Assembly (NCBI GenBank): GCA_029254215.1
Contig: JAQWYA010000166.1
Coordinates: 1-34,122, forward strand
Length of the DNA stretch: 34,122 nt
Source of the DNA: Pseudorhodobacter sp.
Lineage (GTDB): Bacteria > Pseudomonadota > Alphaproteobacteria > Rhodobacterales > Rhodobacteraceae
Direction of reading: 5' to 3'
Shown here: one piece after another, positions 6,814 through 13,402 of the stretch
How positions within the stretch are numbered: position 1 is the stretch's first letter
Layout: the number at the start of each line of letters is the position of its first letter
Made by a program: the position numbers and the translations under genes
The notes under the pieces: model-generated
What the model was told of the DNA's origin: nothing
Databases searched by the model: none
The model's input: only the letters and a program-made list of their open reading frames with translations

Positions 6814-8313
6814 TCATTTGCGTTTCATCAACCCCGAGAGCCCCTGCGGCAAAGTCATGCCGCGCGGCATTCCGGGCATCCCTGCCCCGCCCATGCCAAG
6901 TCCCTGTTTCATGCCGCGCGCGGCCTCTTCCAACTGTTCGGGGGTCATCTGCGACGGGTCGGGCATTCCGCCCTTGCCCATCATCGACTTCATGGCCTGT
7001 TTCATCATGCCACCCTTGCCCATCTTCTTCATCATATCGGCCATCTGGCGATGCTGTTTCAGAAGACGGTTGAGTTCCTGCACCTCAAGCCCTGCCCCGG
7101 CGGCGATCCGCTTTTTGCGGCTGGCGGCGAGAAGGTCGGGGTTGGCACGCTCTTTCTTGGTCATGGAGTTGATGAGCGCGATCTGGCGGCGCAGCATCTT
7201 GTCGTCAAAGCCTGCGGCCTCGGCCTGTTTGGCCATCTTGCCCATGCCCGGCAGCATCCCCATGAGGCCCTGCATACCGCCCATTTTCATCATCTGTTCA
7301 AGCTGGCCCTTGAGGTCGTTCATGTTGAACAGACCCTTGGCAAAGCGCTTGGCCATGCGTTCGGCCTGTTCGGCCTCAAACGTCTCTTGCGCCTTTTCCA
7401 CGAGGGCGACGATATCGCCCATCCCGAGGATGCGGCCCGCGACACGATCCGGCTCGAAGGTTTCAAGCGCGTCCATCTTTTCGCCAAGGCCGACAAAGCG
7501 GATCGGCTTGCCCGTCACGGCGCGCATCGAAAGCGCCGCACCGCCGCGCCCATCGCCGTCCATCCGGGTCAGAACAACGCCGGAAATCCCGACCTTGCCG
7601 TCAAATTCGGACGCCACGTTCACCGCGTCTTGCCCGGTCAGACCATCGACGACCAAAAGCGTTTCGCGGGGCTGGGCGATGTCACGGACGGCCTGCACCT
7701 CGTCCATCAGGGTTTCGTCGATATGCAGACGGCCTGCGGTATCGAGGAACAGCACGTCATAGCCGCCCATCGAGGCTTGGGTCTTGGCGCGCTTGGCGAT
7801 CTGGGGCGCGGATTCGCCCTTGACGATCGGCAGGCTGTCCACACCGATCTGGGTTGCGAGAATTGCCAACTGCTCCATCGCCGCCGGGCGGTTCGTATCA
7901 AGCGAGGCGAGAAGCACGCGCTTGCCCTGCTTTTCCTTGAGCCGCTTGGCCAGCTTGGCGGTTGTCGTGGTTTTACCCGAGCCTTGCAGACCGACCATCA
8001 GGATCGCGGCAGGCGGGTTGTCGATTTTCAGCGCATCGGCCGGGCCTTCGCCTGCGAGCACCTTGATCAGCTCGTCATGGACGATCTTGACGACCTGCTG
8101 GCCCGGCGTCACCGATTTGGTGACATGCTGGCCGGTGGCCTTGGTTTGAACCGCTTTGACGAAATCACGGGCCACCGCGAGGCTGACATCAGCCTCCAGC
8201 AGGGCCACGCGCACTTCGCGCAGGGCGGTGGCGACATCGGCATCGGTCAGCGCGCCTTGCTTCGTCAGCCGGTCAAACACCCCACCAAGGCGTTCTGAAA
8301 GATTCTCGAACAT
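6814..8313 (-). CDS. ffh: Signal recognition particle GTPase Ffh (SRP54)
   Basis: Ffh binds 4.5S RNA and hydrophobic signal sequences and delivers ribosomes to FtsY at the membrane. The 499-residue protein shows the N domain (MFENLSERLGGVFDRL), then the G domain with GLQGSGKTTT, the LLASLDTNRPAA region, DTAGRLHID and TRMDGDGRGGAA. FVGLGEKMDALETFEPDRVAGRILGMGD marks the G-M linker, and a methionine-rich M domain ends at LSGLMKRK. The ATG at 8313 matches the family start and has GAAAGGG upstream; the frame is open 48 codons further without similarity. A good promoter lies 34 bases upstream. The M-domain tail is very rich in Met and Gly. Confidence 0.97.
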   Translation of the reverse strand: MFENLSERLGGVFDRLTKQGALTDADVATALREVRVALLEADVSLAVARDFVKAVQTKATGQHVTKSVTPGQQVVKIVHDELIKVLAGEGPADALKIDNPPAAILMVGLQGSGKTTTTAKLAKRLKEKQGKRVLLASLDTNRPAAMEQLAILATQIGVDSLPIVKGESAPQIAKRAKTQASMGGYDVLFLDTAGRLHIDETLMDEVQAVRDIAQPRETLLVVDGLTGQDAVNVASEFDGKVGISGVVLTRMDGDGRGGAALSMRAVTGKPIRFVGLGEKMDALETFEPDRVAGRILGMGDIVALVEKAQETFEAEQAERMAKRFAKGLFNMNDLKGQLEQMMKMGGMQGLMGMLPGMGKMAKQAEAAGFDDKMLRRQIALINSMTKKERANPDLLAASRKKRIAAGAGLEVQELNRLLKQHRQMADMMKKMGKGGMMKQAMKSMMGKGGMPDPSQMTPEQLEEAARGMKQGLGMGGAGMPGMPRGMTLPQGLSGLMKRK

Positions 8314-8346
8314 ATGCAGCCCTTTCATGACCGTTGCGTAAGTGCC

Positions 8347-8375
8347 GATATAGGGACCGGCGGCGAATTGACCAA
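8347..8375 (-). promoter_or_regulatory. Candidate sigma70-type promoter for ffh
   Basis: On the minus strand TTGGTC (8375-8370) and TATATC (8352-8347) are separated by 17 bases. The predicted start falls about 25 bases before the ffh ATG, giving a short leader. Sequence match only. Confidence 0.55.
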
Positions 8376-8636
8376 GCCCAATGCAAGGCGGCACCCGTGG
8401 GCGCAACGCGCTGACGGATGGCGATCCCGGCAAAAGCCATGGGACCGGAAGCGACAAGCCTCCGGGGAATTGGAGCGCTGATACGCCGGGGGGGCGGCGG
8501 AGTCAAGCGCTGCAGGGGTTTGTGGCGGGAGAGGACGGGGGGCGGCAAAGCCAAACGCCCGAAACACGCAAGGCGGTTTCGGGCGCGGGGCGGTGGCGGA
8601 CAGGGAGCAAACCTGAGGCCGAAAGAAAAGACGCCG
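8376..8636. other. Spacer between ffh and azoR, no gene seen
   Basis: The full gap between the ffh start and the azoR stop is 323 bases. Apart from the ffh promoter and the hairpin at 8556-8585 I see no convincing gene. Open frames crossing it show no family features, and it is GC-rich with purine-rich runs. Confidence 0.6.
8556..8585 (-). terminator. Putative terminator after azoR
   Basis: A perfect 10-bp inverted repeat (CGCCCGAAAC at 8556-8565, GTTTCGGGCG at 8576-8585) has a 10-base loop. It begins 52 bases beyond the azoR stop. In the minus direction it is followed by TTTGGCTTTG, a broken U tract. Confidence 0.6.
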
Positions 8637-9224
8637 TCAGGCAGCCAGCGCGCCAACCTGTGCAAGGGCCGATTTCATCGTGGCTTCGGCGTCGATCATC
8701 AACTGATCGGCGGCCACGAAATCCACCTGCGTGATGCCGATGAAGCCCATGACATGGCGAATGTAGCCGGTCGCGAAATCCATCTCGGACCCCATCTTGG
8801 TGCCGCCCGAGGCGACCGCCACGATGGCGCGCTTGCCTTCCAGCAGGCCGACCGGGCCTTTTTCGGTATAGCGGAAGGTGACACCCGCGCGGGCGATCAT
8901 GTCGATCCAGGCCTTAAGGGTAGAGGGGACGCCGAAATTGTAGATCGGCAGGCCGATTACCAACACATCGGCGGCCTGCACCTCGGCCACGAGGCTGTCG
9001 GACAGGGCGAGCGTTGCCTTCTGGGCGTCGTTGCGCTGATCGGCGGGGGTGAAGTTCGCGGCGATCCAATCGCTGTCGACCTGCGGCAGGCCGGAGGCAA
9101 GATCGCGGGTGGTGACGGTTGCATCTGCTTCCGCGGAAAGTTTGGCGACGATCCGGTCGGTCAGGTCGCGGCTGATGGACCCGCTGTTACGGGCAGAGGC
9201 GTCGATACGAAGAATGGCGGTCAT
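8637..9224 (-). CDS. azoR: FMN-dependent NADH-azoreductase
   Basis: AzoR enzymes are cytoplasmic flavodoxin-fold FMN dimers that reduce quinones and azo compounds with NADH. The 195-residue protein starts MTAILRIDASARNSGSISRDLTD, where the SARNSGS loop is the FMN phosphate site. PIYNFGVPSTLKAWIDMIARAGVTFRY and VAVASGGTKM are family hallmarks. The ATG at 9224 has AGGAG 6 bases upstream. It lies downstream of, and on the same strand as, the secreted repeat protein gene, and near a LysR regulator. Regulators of this kind often control quinone/azoreductases, but the 217-base gap with several hairpins suggests azoR has its own promoter. Confidence 0.92.
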   Translation of the reverse strand: MTAILRIDASARNSGSISRDLTDRIVAKLSAEADATVTTRDLASGLPQVDSDWIAANFTPADQRNDAQKATLALSDSLVAEVQAADVLVIGLPIYNFGVPSTLKAWIDMIARAGVTFRYTEKGPVGLLEGKRAIVAVASGGTKMGSEMDFATGYIRHVMGFIGITQVDFVAADQLMIDAEATMKSALAQVGALAA

Positions 9225-9298
9225 GGGGGACTCCTGTGAAGGGATGGGCGCGCGGCATTGAGGAGGAGCGGCCCGATTGCTGTGAGACCAAGATGCGG

Positions 9299-9316
9299 GC
9301 GCAGGCGGCCCTGCGC
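9299..9316. repeat. Perfect hairpin upstream of azoR
   Basis: GCGCAGG (9299-9305) and CCTGCGC (9310-9316) pair perfectly over 7 bp with a 4-base loop. It is 75 bases before the azoR start and has no U tract on either side, so it may be an operator or leader structure rather than a terminator. Confidence 0.45.
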
Positions 9317-9330
9317 AATTCGCGCCAAAG

Positions 9331-9364
9331 CACCGGTCCTGCGCTATGGCGCACAGAACCGGTG
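9331..9364. repeat. Two-step inverted repeat upstream of azoR
   Basis: An outer 7-bp arm (CACCGGT 9331-9337, ACCGGTG 9358-9364) encloses an inner 5-bp arm (TGCGC 9340-9344, GCGCA 9349-9353) with a TATG loop. It could be a regulatory site or part of the downstream end of the secreted-protein transcript. Confidence 0.45.
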
Positions 9365-9408
9365 AAAAGGCGGGCAACCCGGCCGGGAGGAGGAAAGCCG
9401 CGTTGCCC
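9365..9408 (-). terminator. Putative terminator after the secreted repeat protein gene
   Basis: GGGCAAC (9372-9378) and GTTGCCC (9402-9408) form a 7-bp stem, extended inward by CGGC/GCCG after a single mismatch. On the minus strand a GCCTTTTC tail follows. It starts 34 bases beyond the stop at 9442. Confidence 0.5.
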
Positions 9409-9441
9409 TGCCAGCCCTGACAGGGGCCGGGGGTGTGTGGA

Positions 9442-9924
9442 TCAGTCTTCCAGCAGGTCAGCCTTGATCGCGACCAGTTCGGCGCGGGTGTAATCTGCGG
9501 CATTCACACCCAGATAATCCGCGAGCGGCTGCTTGCTGGCCAGATCCTCGGTCGGGCGGGCATCGCCGGACAGAACGAAAGCTGCCCCTGCCGTGTCGCC
9601 ATCGCGGTAGGCTTTGGCCAGACGGTTCAGCTCGGACAAGGTATAGACGCCCGGCTCCACCCCCAGGGAGGCTGCCAGTTGGGCCGCACCGGCGCTGTTG
9701 AGCGAGGACGGGTTGGTGCCGGAATTCGACAGGATGAACTGGACGCGGGCCTGATCGCCATCGCGTTCCGCTTTCAGAAGCTGGTTGATCTGGGCCTGTT
9801 CGAACTGGCCGGGATTTACGCCAGCGGCATTGGCGAGCTGGGCCTGACCGGGGGTGATTGCCGATGCTGCCGTGGCAGCGACGAGGGTCAGGGCGGTGGC
9901 GGTTGCAAAGAGTTTGTTCAGCAT
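9442..9924 (-). CDS. Small secreted protein with three internal repeats, function unknown
   Basis: The 160-residue product has a clear Sec signal peptide: MLNKLF, a hydrophobic run, and a likely cut after ATAASA at about residue 22. The mature part is three tandem copies of a roughly 40-residue unit at about 28-67, 82-120 and 133-160, the last shortened. The unit reads as QLA..LGV.PG.Y....LN.L..A.RDGD.A...FILS; repeats 1 and 2 share it closely. It has no cysteine after the signal and no catalytic motif, and it is acidic. A periplasmic or exported binding or structural role is possible but is a guess. AAAGGA lies before the ATG. It is divergent from a LysR gene, with strong dyads between them, which suggests regulation by that protein. 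Confidence 0.75.
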   Translation of the reverse strand: MLNKLFATATALTLVAATAASAITPGQAQLANAAGVNPGQFEQAQINQLLKAERDGDQARVQFILSNSGTNPSSLNSAGAAQLAASLGVEPGVYTLSELNRLAKAYRDGDTAGAAFVLSGDARPTEDLASKQPLADYLGVNAADYTRAELVAIKADLLED

Positions 9925-9960
9925 GGTTTGATCCTTTTCAAGGTCGGTCTGTTAGGCCTT

Positions 9961-9973
9961 GGGCGATGCGCCC
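9961..9973. repeat. Short hairpin in the leader of the secreted-protein gene
   Basis: GGGCG (9961-9965), ATG loop, CGCCC (9969-9973). It is perfect over 5 bp and about 37 bases upstream of the ATG at 9924. Confidence 0.4.
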
Positions 9974-9989
9974 TTTGGCGGAATGAAAG

Positions 9990-10011
9990 TCGAAACCTTG
10001 TGTCGTTTCGA
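9990..10011. promoter_or_regulatory. Inverted repeat TCGAAAC-N8-GTTTCGA
   Basis: Arms at 9990-9996 and 10005-10011 match perfectly over 7 bp. The placement in a divergent regulator/target spacer suggests an operator, but no protein is shown to bind it. Confidence 0.5.
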
Positions 10012-10013
10012 TG

Positions 10014-10035
10014 AAATGAACTTAGGCGTTCATTT
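10014..10035. promoter_or_regulatory. Inverted repeat AAATGAAC-N6-GTTCATTT
   Basis: Perfect 8-bp arms (10014-10021 and 10028-10035), AT-rich and only 2 bases from the previous dyad. Its symmetry fits a LysR dimer site or another dimeric regulator. Confidence 0.55.
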
Positions 10036-10069
10036 TTTAAACATGAATTCCATAAACTTATCATTCGAC

Positions 10070-10098
10070 TGTGCAGTTGCGCACATCAAAGAGATGTG
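10070..10098. promoter_or_regulatory. Two overlapping inverted repeats
   Basis: TGTGC-N6-GCACA (10070-10085) overlaps CACATC-N5-GATGTG (10082-10098). Both are perfect. They lie about 90-120 bases before the LysR gene start and about 150 bases before the divergent gene, where LysR operators are usually found. Confidence 0.5.
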
Positions 10099-10103
10099 AT
10101 GAG

Positions 10104-10140
10104 ATATTGAAGCCTGAATGGCTCGACAATATGCGCGCAT
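10104..10140. repeat. Nested hairpin followed by a 10-bp palindrome
   Basis: ATATTG (10104-10109) pairs with CAATAT (10127-10132) around an inner AGCC/GGCT stem (10111-10114, 10120-10123). The palindrome ATGCGCGCAT (10131-10140) follows at once. It falls 49-85 bases before the LysR start and could be leader structure or an autoregulation site. Confidence 0.4.
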
Positions 10141-10188
10141 CCGGCGCAAGAGAGGGCAAATGCCCCGCAGGAAGGAACCCGCAGAACC

Positions 10189-11070
10189 ATGGAAAACTGG
10201 GACGAGATCAGGACCGCCTTTCAAGTGGCGCGGGTTGGCACTGTTTCGGGGGCGGCCTCGGCGCTTGGGGTGCATCATGCCACGGTGATCCGGCATATTG
10301 ATGCGCTTGAAAAACGGCTGGGGGAGCGGTTGTTCCAGCGCCATGCGCGCGGCTACACGCCGACGGAGGCCGGGCGCGATCTGCTGTCTGTGGCGCAGGT
10401 GACGGAAGATCAGTTTGCCCAGCTTGCCAGCCGGATCAAGGGACAGGGCGAGACCGTCAGCGGGGAATTGGTGATCACCGCGATTTCCGGGCTTGGCGGG
10501 CTGCTGTCCGGGGTGCTGACCGAATTTCAAGAGGCGCATCCCGGCCTCATCATCCGGTTTCTGACCGGAACGCGCCTGTTCCGGCTGGATTTCGGCGAGG
10601 CGCATATTGCCATTCGGGCTGGCAACCCCCCGTCAGAGCCGGATAACGTGGTGCAACCCTTCGGGCGGATGCGGATCGGGCTTTATGCCGCGCGGCGCTA
10701 TGCCGACAAATACGGGATCCCGGCGACCGAGGCCGATCTGCCCAAGCATCGTTTCATCGGCAGCGATGATCCCGAAAGCCGCGCGCCGTTTTACGGCTGG
10801 TTGCGCGGGATGGTCCCGCCCGAGGCGATCACCTTTCGCACCAGCGATGCCTCCCCCACGGGTGAGGCGCTGTTTGCCGGGGCCGGGATCGGGTTTCTGG
10901 CCGCGCATGAGGCCGAACGCTCTGCCGATCTGGTGGAGGTTCTGCCCCCCCGGCGGGAGTGGGACGCGCCTTTGTGGCTGGTCACCCATGTTGATTTGCA
11001 CCGCACGCTGAAGGTCCAGCGCTTTCTGGCGCATCTGAAAGAGCGGGCGGCCACATGGACGACGCTTTAA
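10189..11070 (+). CDS. LysR-family transcriptional regulator
   Basis: The protein (293 residues) has an N-terminal winged helix-turn-helix with FQVARVGTVSGAASALGVHHATVIRHIDALEKRLGERLFQRHARGYTPTEAG (residues 11-62). A substrate-binding-like effector domain fills roughly 90-290 (GELVITAISGL..., IAIRAGNPPSEPDNVV, GEALFAGAGIGFLAAHEA). LysR proteins are usually tetrameric regulators of the divergent neighbour. Here that is the secreted repeat protein gene. The permease gene downstream overlaps its end by 16 bases, so the two are one operon and the permease may relate to its ligand. AAGGAAC lies before the ATG. Confidence 0.92.
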   Translation: MENWDEIRTAFQVARVGTVSGAASALGVHHATVIRHIDALEKRLGERLFQRHARGYTPTEAGRDLLSVAQVTEDQFAQLASRIKGQGETVSGELVITAISGLGGLLSGVLTEFQEAHPGLIIRFLTGTRLFRLDFGEAHIAIRAGNPPSEPDNVVQPFGRMRIGLYAARRYADKYGIPATEADLPKHRFIGSDDPESRAPFYGWLRGMVPPEAITFRTSDASPTGEALFAGAGIGFLAAHEAERSADLVEVLPPRREWDAPLWLVTHVDLHRTLKVQRFLAHLKERAATWTTL

Positions 11071-12014
11071 GCGCGGGCGGGGCTCCCGAGCCCTCCCAGA
11101 TGCGCAAGCAGGCCTCGCCCCGCGCGCGGGAGGTGCGGCGCGGGCATCTTGCGATGCTGGCCTTTTCGGCACTGGTGGCGGGGTCCTTTTCGCTGGGGTC
11201 CATGGCCTCGCCCTTTGTGGACCCGGCGGCGCTGACAACCCTGCGGTTCCTGATTGCGGGGATGGTGGTGGGGGCGGCGGCCCTGGCCACGACCGGGATC
11301 CGGCGCCGCGATTTTGCGGCCCCTTGGCGCTATGGCGTGCTGGGCGTGTTGCTGGCGCTGTATTTCGTTCTGATGTTCGAAGGGTTGAAGACGGCGGCCC
11401 CGGTTTCCACCGCCGCTGTGTTCACGCTGACCCCGATCATGACGGCGCTGTTTGGCTGGATGCTGCTGCGCCAAAGGACAACCCCGCGCATGGGGCTTGC
11501 GTTGGCGATTGGCGGGGCGGGTGCGGTCTGGGTGATTTTTCGCGCCGATTGGCAGGCGATGGCGGCCTTCGAGATCGGGCGCGGCGAGATGATTTATTTC
11601 TGGGGCTGTCTGGCCCATGCGATCTATGCCCCCATGGTGCGCAAGCTGAACCGGGGGGAGCCTGCGATTGTCTTTACCTTCGGGATGATGGTGGCGGGGT
11701 TCACGATGCTGGCGCTGTGGTCCTGGCCCGCGATCCGCGCGACCGATTGGGCGGGGCTGCCGGGGATCGTCTGGATCACGCTGATCTATGTCTCGATTGC
11801 GGCCAGTTCGGTGACCTTCGTCTTGCTGCAATACGCGACCCTGCGGCTGCCCTCGGCCAAGGTGATGGCCTATACCTACCTGACGCCAAGTTGGGTGATC
11901 CTGTGGGAGATAGCGCTTGGCCGAAGCGCGCCGCCCGTCATGGTTTTGACCGGGGTGGCGATGACCGTGCTGGCGCTTTTGCTGCTGCTCAAGGACGAAG
12001 AAAAACCCCTGTAG
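11055..12014 (+). CDS. EamA/DMT-superfamily drug/metabolite permease
   Basis: The 319-residue protein has about ten transmembrane helices in two EamA halves (residues 30-160 and 175-312). ALTTLRFLIAGMVVGAAAL, YFVLMFEGLKTAAPVSTAAVFTLTPIMTALFGWMLLRQR and the second-half LRLPSAKVMAYTYLTPSWVILWEIALG are typical of this family. Members export metabolites or amino acids; the substrate is not visible from sequence. A polar 30-residue cytoplasmic start precedes the first helix. It overlaps the LysR stop by 16 bases and is therefore translationally linked to the regulator. The spacer after it (12015-12138) holds no obvious terminator. Confidence 0.88.
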   Translation: MDDALSAGGAPEPSQMRKQASPRAREVRRGHLAMLAFSALVAGSFSLGSMASPFVDPAALTTLRFLIAGMVVGAAALATTGIRRRDFAAPWRYGVLGVLLALYFVLMFEGLKTAAPVSTAAVFTLTPIMTALFGWMLLRQRTTPRMGLALAIGGAGAVWVIFRADWQAMAAFEIGRGEMIYFWGCLAHAIYAPMVRKLNRGEPAIVFTFGMMVAGFTMLALWSWPAIRATDWAGLPGIVWITLIYVSIAASSVTFVLLQYATLRLPSAKVMAYTYLTPSWVILWEIALGRSAPPVMVLTGVAMTVLALLLLLKDEEKPL

Positions 12015-12138
12015 CCCTGATCGGGTCAAGGGGCTTGTGTCGGGCCGCATCCTTTGGAAGCGCGCAATAGATCGTGCAATTCCTCAGGCCCGACTCTAGG
12101 GTCTGCGCATCGCAGTTCCAGACAGACGGAGACCCCCC

Positions 12139-13074
12139 GTGACGCAGAAGACAGAGCCCAGAAACATCACCTTCATCGGCATTGGCCTGATGGGCAGCCG
12201 GATGACCGCACGCTTGTTGGGGGCGGGCTATGCCGTGACCATCTGGAACCGCTCACCCGAGAAATGCGCGCCGCTGGTGGCTTTGGGTGCGGTGGCGGCG
12301 GCGACCCCGGCCGAGGCGGTGGCGAAGGCCGATGTTGTCATCACCATGCTGTCAGCGGCCCCGGCGGTGGAAGAGATTTACTTTGGCCCCGGCGGGATCG
12401 CGGAGGCCTGCCCCCAAGACTGCATTCTGATCGACATGAGCTCGCTCGCCCCCGCCTTTTCGCGCGATTATCACGCGCGGCTGGCCGCGATGGGCCGCGG
12501 GCATATCGACGCGCCTGTATCGGGCGGGGTCAACGGGGCCGAGGCCGGGACGCTGGCGATCATGGCGGGCGGCACAGTTGAGGCGATTGACCGCGCGCGC
12601 CCGGTGTTCGCGCCCATGGGGCAGATGTTTCACATCGGGGATGGCGGCGCGGGGCAAATCTCCAAGCTGGTGAACCAGACCATCGTGCATGTCACCATCG
12701 GCGCTGTGACCGAGGGGCTGTTGCTTGCGGCCTCGCTTGGGGTGGATGCGGGCAAGGTGCGCGAGGCGATTGGCGGCGGGTTTTGCCAAAGCCGCATCCT
12801 TGAGGTGCATGGCGCGCGGATGGTGGAGCGGAATTTCGTCGCCGGGGGTGCGCTGCAATATGTGGTGAAAGACCTGAACGGGGCGCTGACCGAAGCGAAA
12901 GGCGCGCATCTGGCCCTGCCCTTGACGCAGAAAGTCGCGGATATTTACCGCGATATGGTGAGCACCGGGCATGGCGACTATGACCATGCCTCGCTTTTGC
13001 TGGCCTATGAGGCGGAGAATGCGCCGCATCGGGTGTCGCCGGGCGTGGCAGACAAAGTGCCCGCAAAGATCTGA
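12139..13074 (+). CDS. NAD(P)-dependent 3-hydroxyisobutyrate dehydrogenase-like oxidoreductase
   Basis: This 311-residue beta-hydroxyacid dehydrogenase has the N-terminal Rossmann motif FIGIGLMGSRMTARLLGAGYAVTIWNRS. DAPVSGGVNGAEAGTLAIMAGG is the substrate-binding signature, and GQISKLVNQ carries the catalytic lysine (K-x2-N). The C-terminal helical domain is complete to KVADIYRDMVSTGHGDYDHASLL. The family includes 3-hydroxyisobutyrate dehydrogenase, tartronate semialdehyde reductase and glyoxylate reductases, and sequence alone does not decide between them. The start is GTG at 12139 with GGAG upstream. It is 124 bases from the permease gene; no functional link is evident. Confidence 0.88.
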   Translation: MTQKTEPRNITFIGIGLMGSRMTARLLGAGYAVTIWNRSPEKCAPLVALGAVAAATPAEAVAKADVVITMLSAAPAVEEIYFGPGGIAEACPQDCILIDMSSLAPAFSRDYHARLAAMGRGHIDAPVSGGVNGAEAGTLAIMAGGTVEAIDRARPVFAPMGQMFHIGDGGAGQISKLVNQTIVHVTIGAVTEGLLLAASLGVDAGKVREAIGGGFCQSRILEVHGARMVERNFVAGGALQYVVKDLNGALTEAKGAHLALPLTQKVADIYRDMVSTGHGDYDHASLLLAYEAENAPHRVSPGVADKVPAKI

Positions 13075-13096
13075 GCCGGGGATCAGGCCCGGAAAA

Positions 13097-13120
13097 GGCG
13101 CGGGCCGGAGGGCCTGCGCC
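13097..13120 (+). terminator. Stem-loop after the 3-hydroxyisobutyrate dehydrogenase-like gene
   Basis: GGCGCGGGCC (13097-13106) pairs with GGCCTGCGCC (13111-13120) over 10 bp with one G-U pair and a GGAG loop. It begins 22 bases after the stop. There is no U tract, so it may only protect the mRNA end. Confidence 0.4.
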
Positions 13121-13225
13121 GCTGAGTATGAGTCGCGGCGGTTTGGGCGAGAGGGTTTGCGCCGCTGGGTCGCTGACATCGCGAAAAGCTGCGCACCGTG
13201 CCGGACGGATCTTGGGATTGGTCAA

Positions 13226-13246
13226 AGCACCCCAAGACGGGATGCT
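13226..13246 (-). terminator. Putative terminator after tRNA-Arg
   Basis: On the minus strand AGCATCCC pairs with GGGGTGCT (8 bp, one G-U) around a GTCTT loop, followed by TTGACC. It begins 26 bases after the tRNA 3' end. Confidence 0.5.
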
Positions 13247-13271
13247 GTTTCATCGACATGAAGGGAGGAAG

Positions 13272-13348
13272 TGGCGGACCCGGAGCGATTCGAACGCCCG
13301 ACCCTCAGATTCGTAGTCTGATGCTCTATCCAGCTGAGCTACGGGTCC
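13272..13348 (-). tRNA. tRNA-Arg (anticodon ACG)
   Basis: The minus strand folds as a complete 77-base tRNA with an encoded CCA. The acceptor GGACCCG pairs with CGGGTCC, with discriminator G. T8-A9, a D arm with GCTC/GAGC, an anticodon stem TCAGA/TCTGA around the 7-base loop CTACGAA, and a T loop TTCGAAT are all present. The anticodon ACG (A34 normally deaminated to inosine) reads CGU, CGC and CGA. It sits between the histidine-kinase stop and the terminator hairpin at 13226-13246. Confidence 0.96.
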
Positions 13349-13359
13349 GCAGTGGGGGC

Positions 13360-13388
13360 GATTTAGCCCCCCCGGCGCGGCAATGCAA
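13360..13388 (-). promoter_or_regulatory. Candidate promoter for tRNA-Arg
   Basis: On the minus strand TTGCAT (13388-13383) and TAAATC (13365-13360) have a 17-base spacer, placing the start about 5 bases before the tRNA 5' end. The -10 box is also the loop of a 6-bp GGGGGC/GCCCCC dyad (13354-13371). That dyad could instead be a terminator-like end of the kinase gene. Confidence 0.4.
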
Positions 13389-13402
13389 GCGCGAAATCAC
13401 AT

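Noticed and set aside
6628-8298. A 556-codon open frame on the plus strand, antisense to ffh
   Set aside because: It is the shadow of a high-GC gene in the opposite strand; its His/Leu/Gly-rich translation fits no family and ffh is certain.
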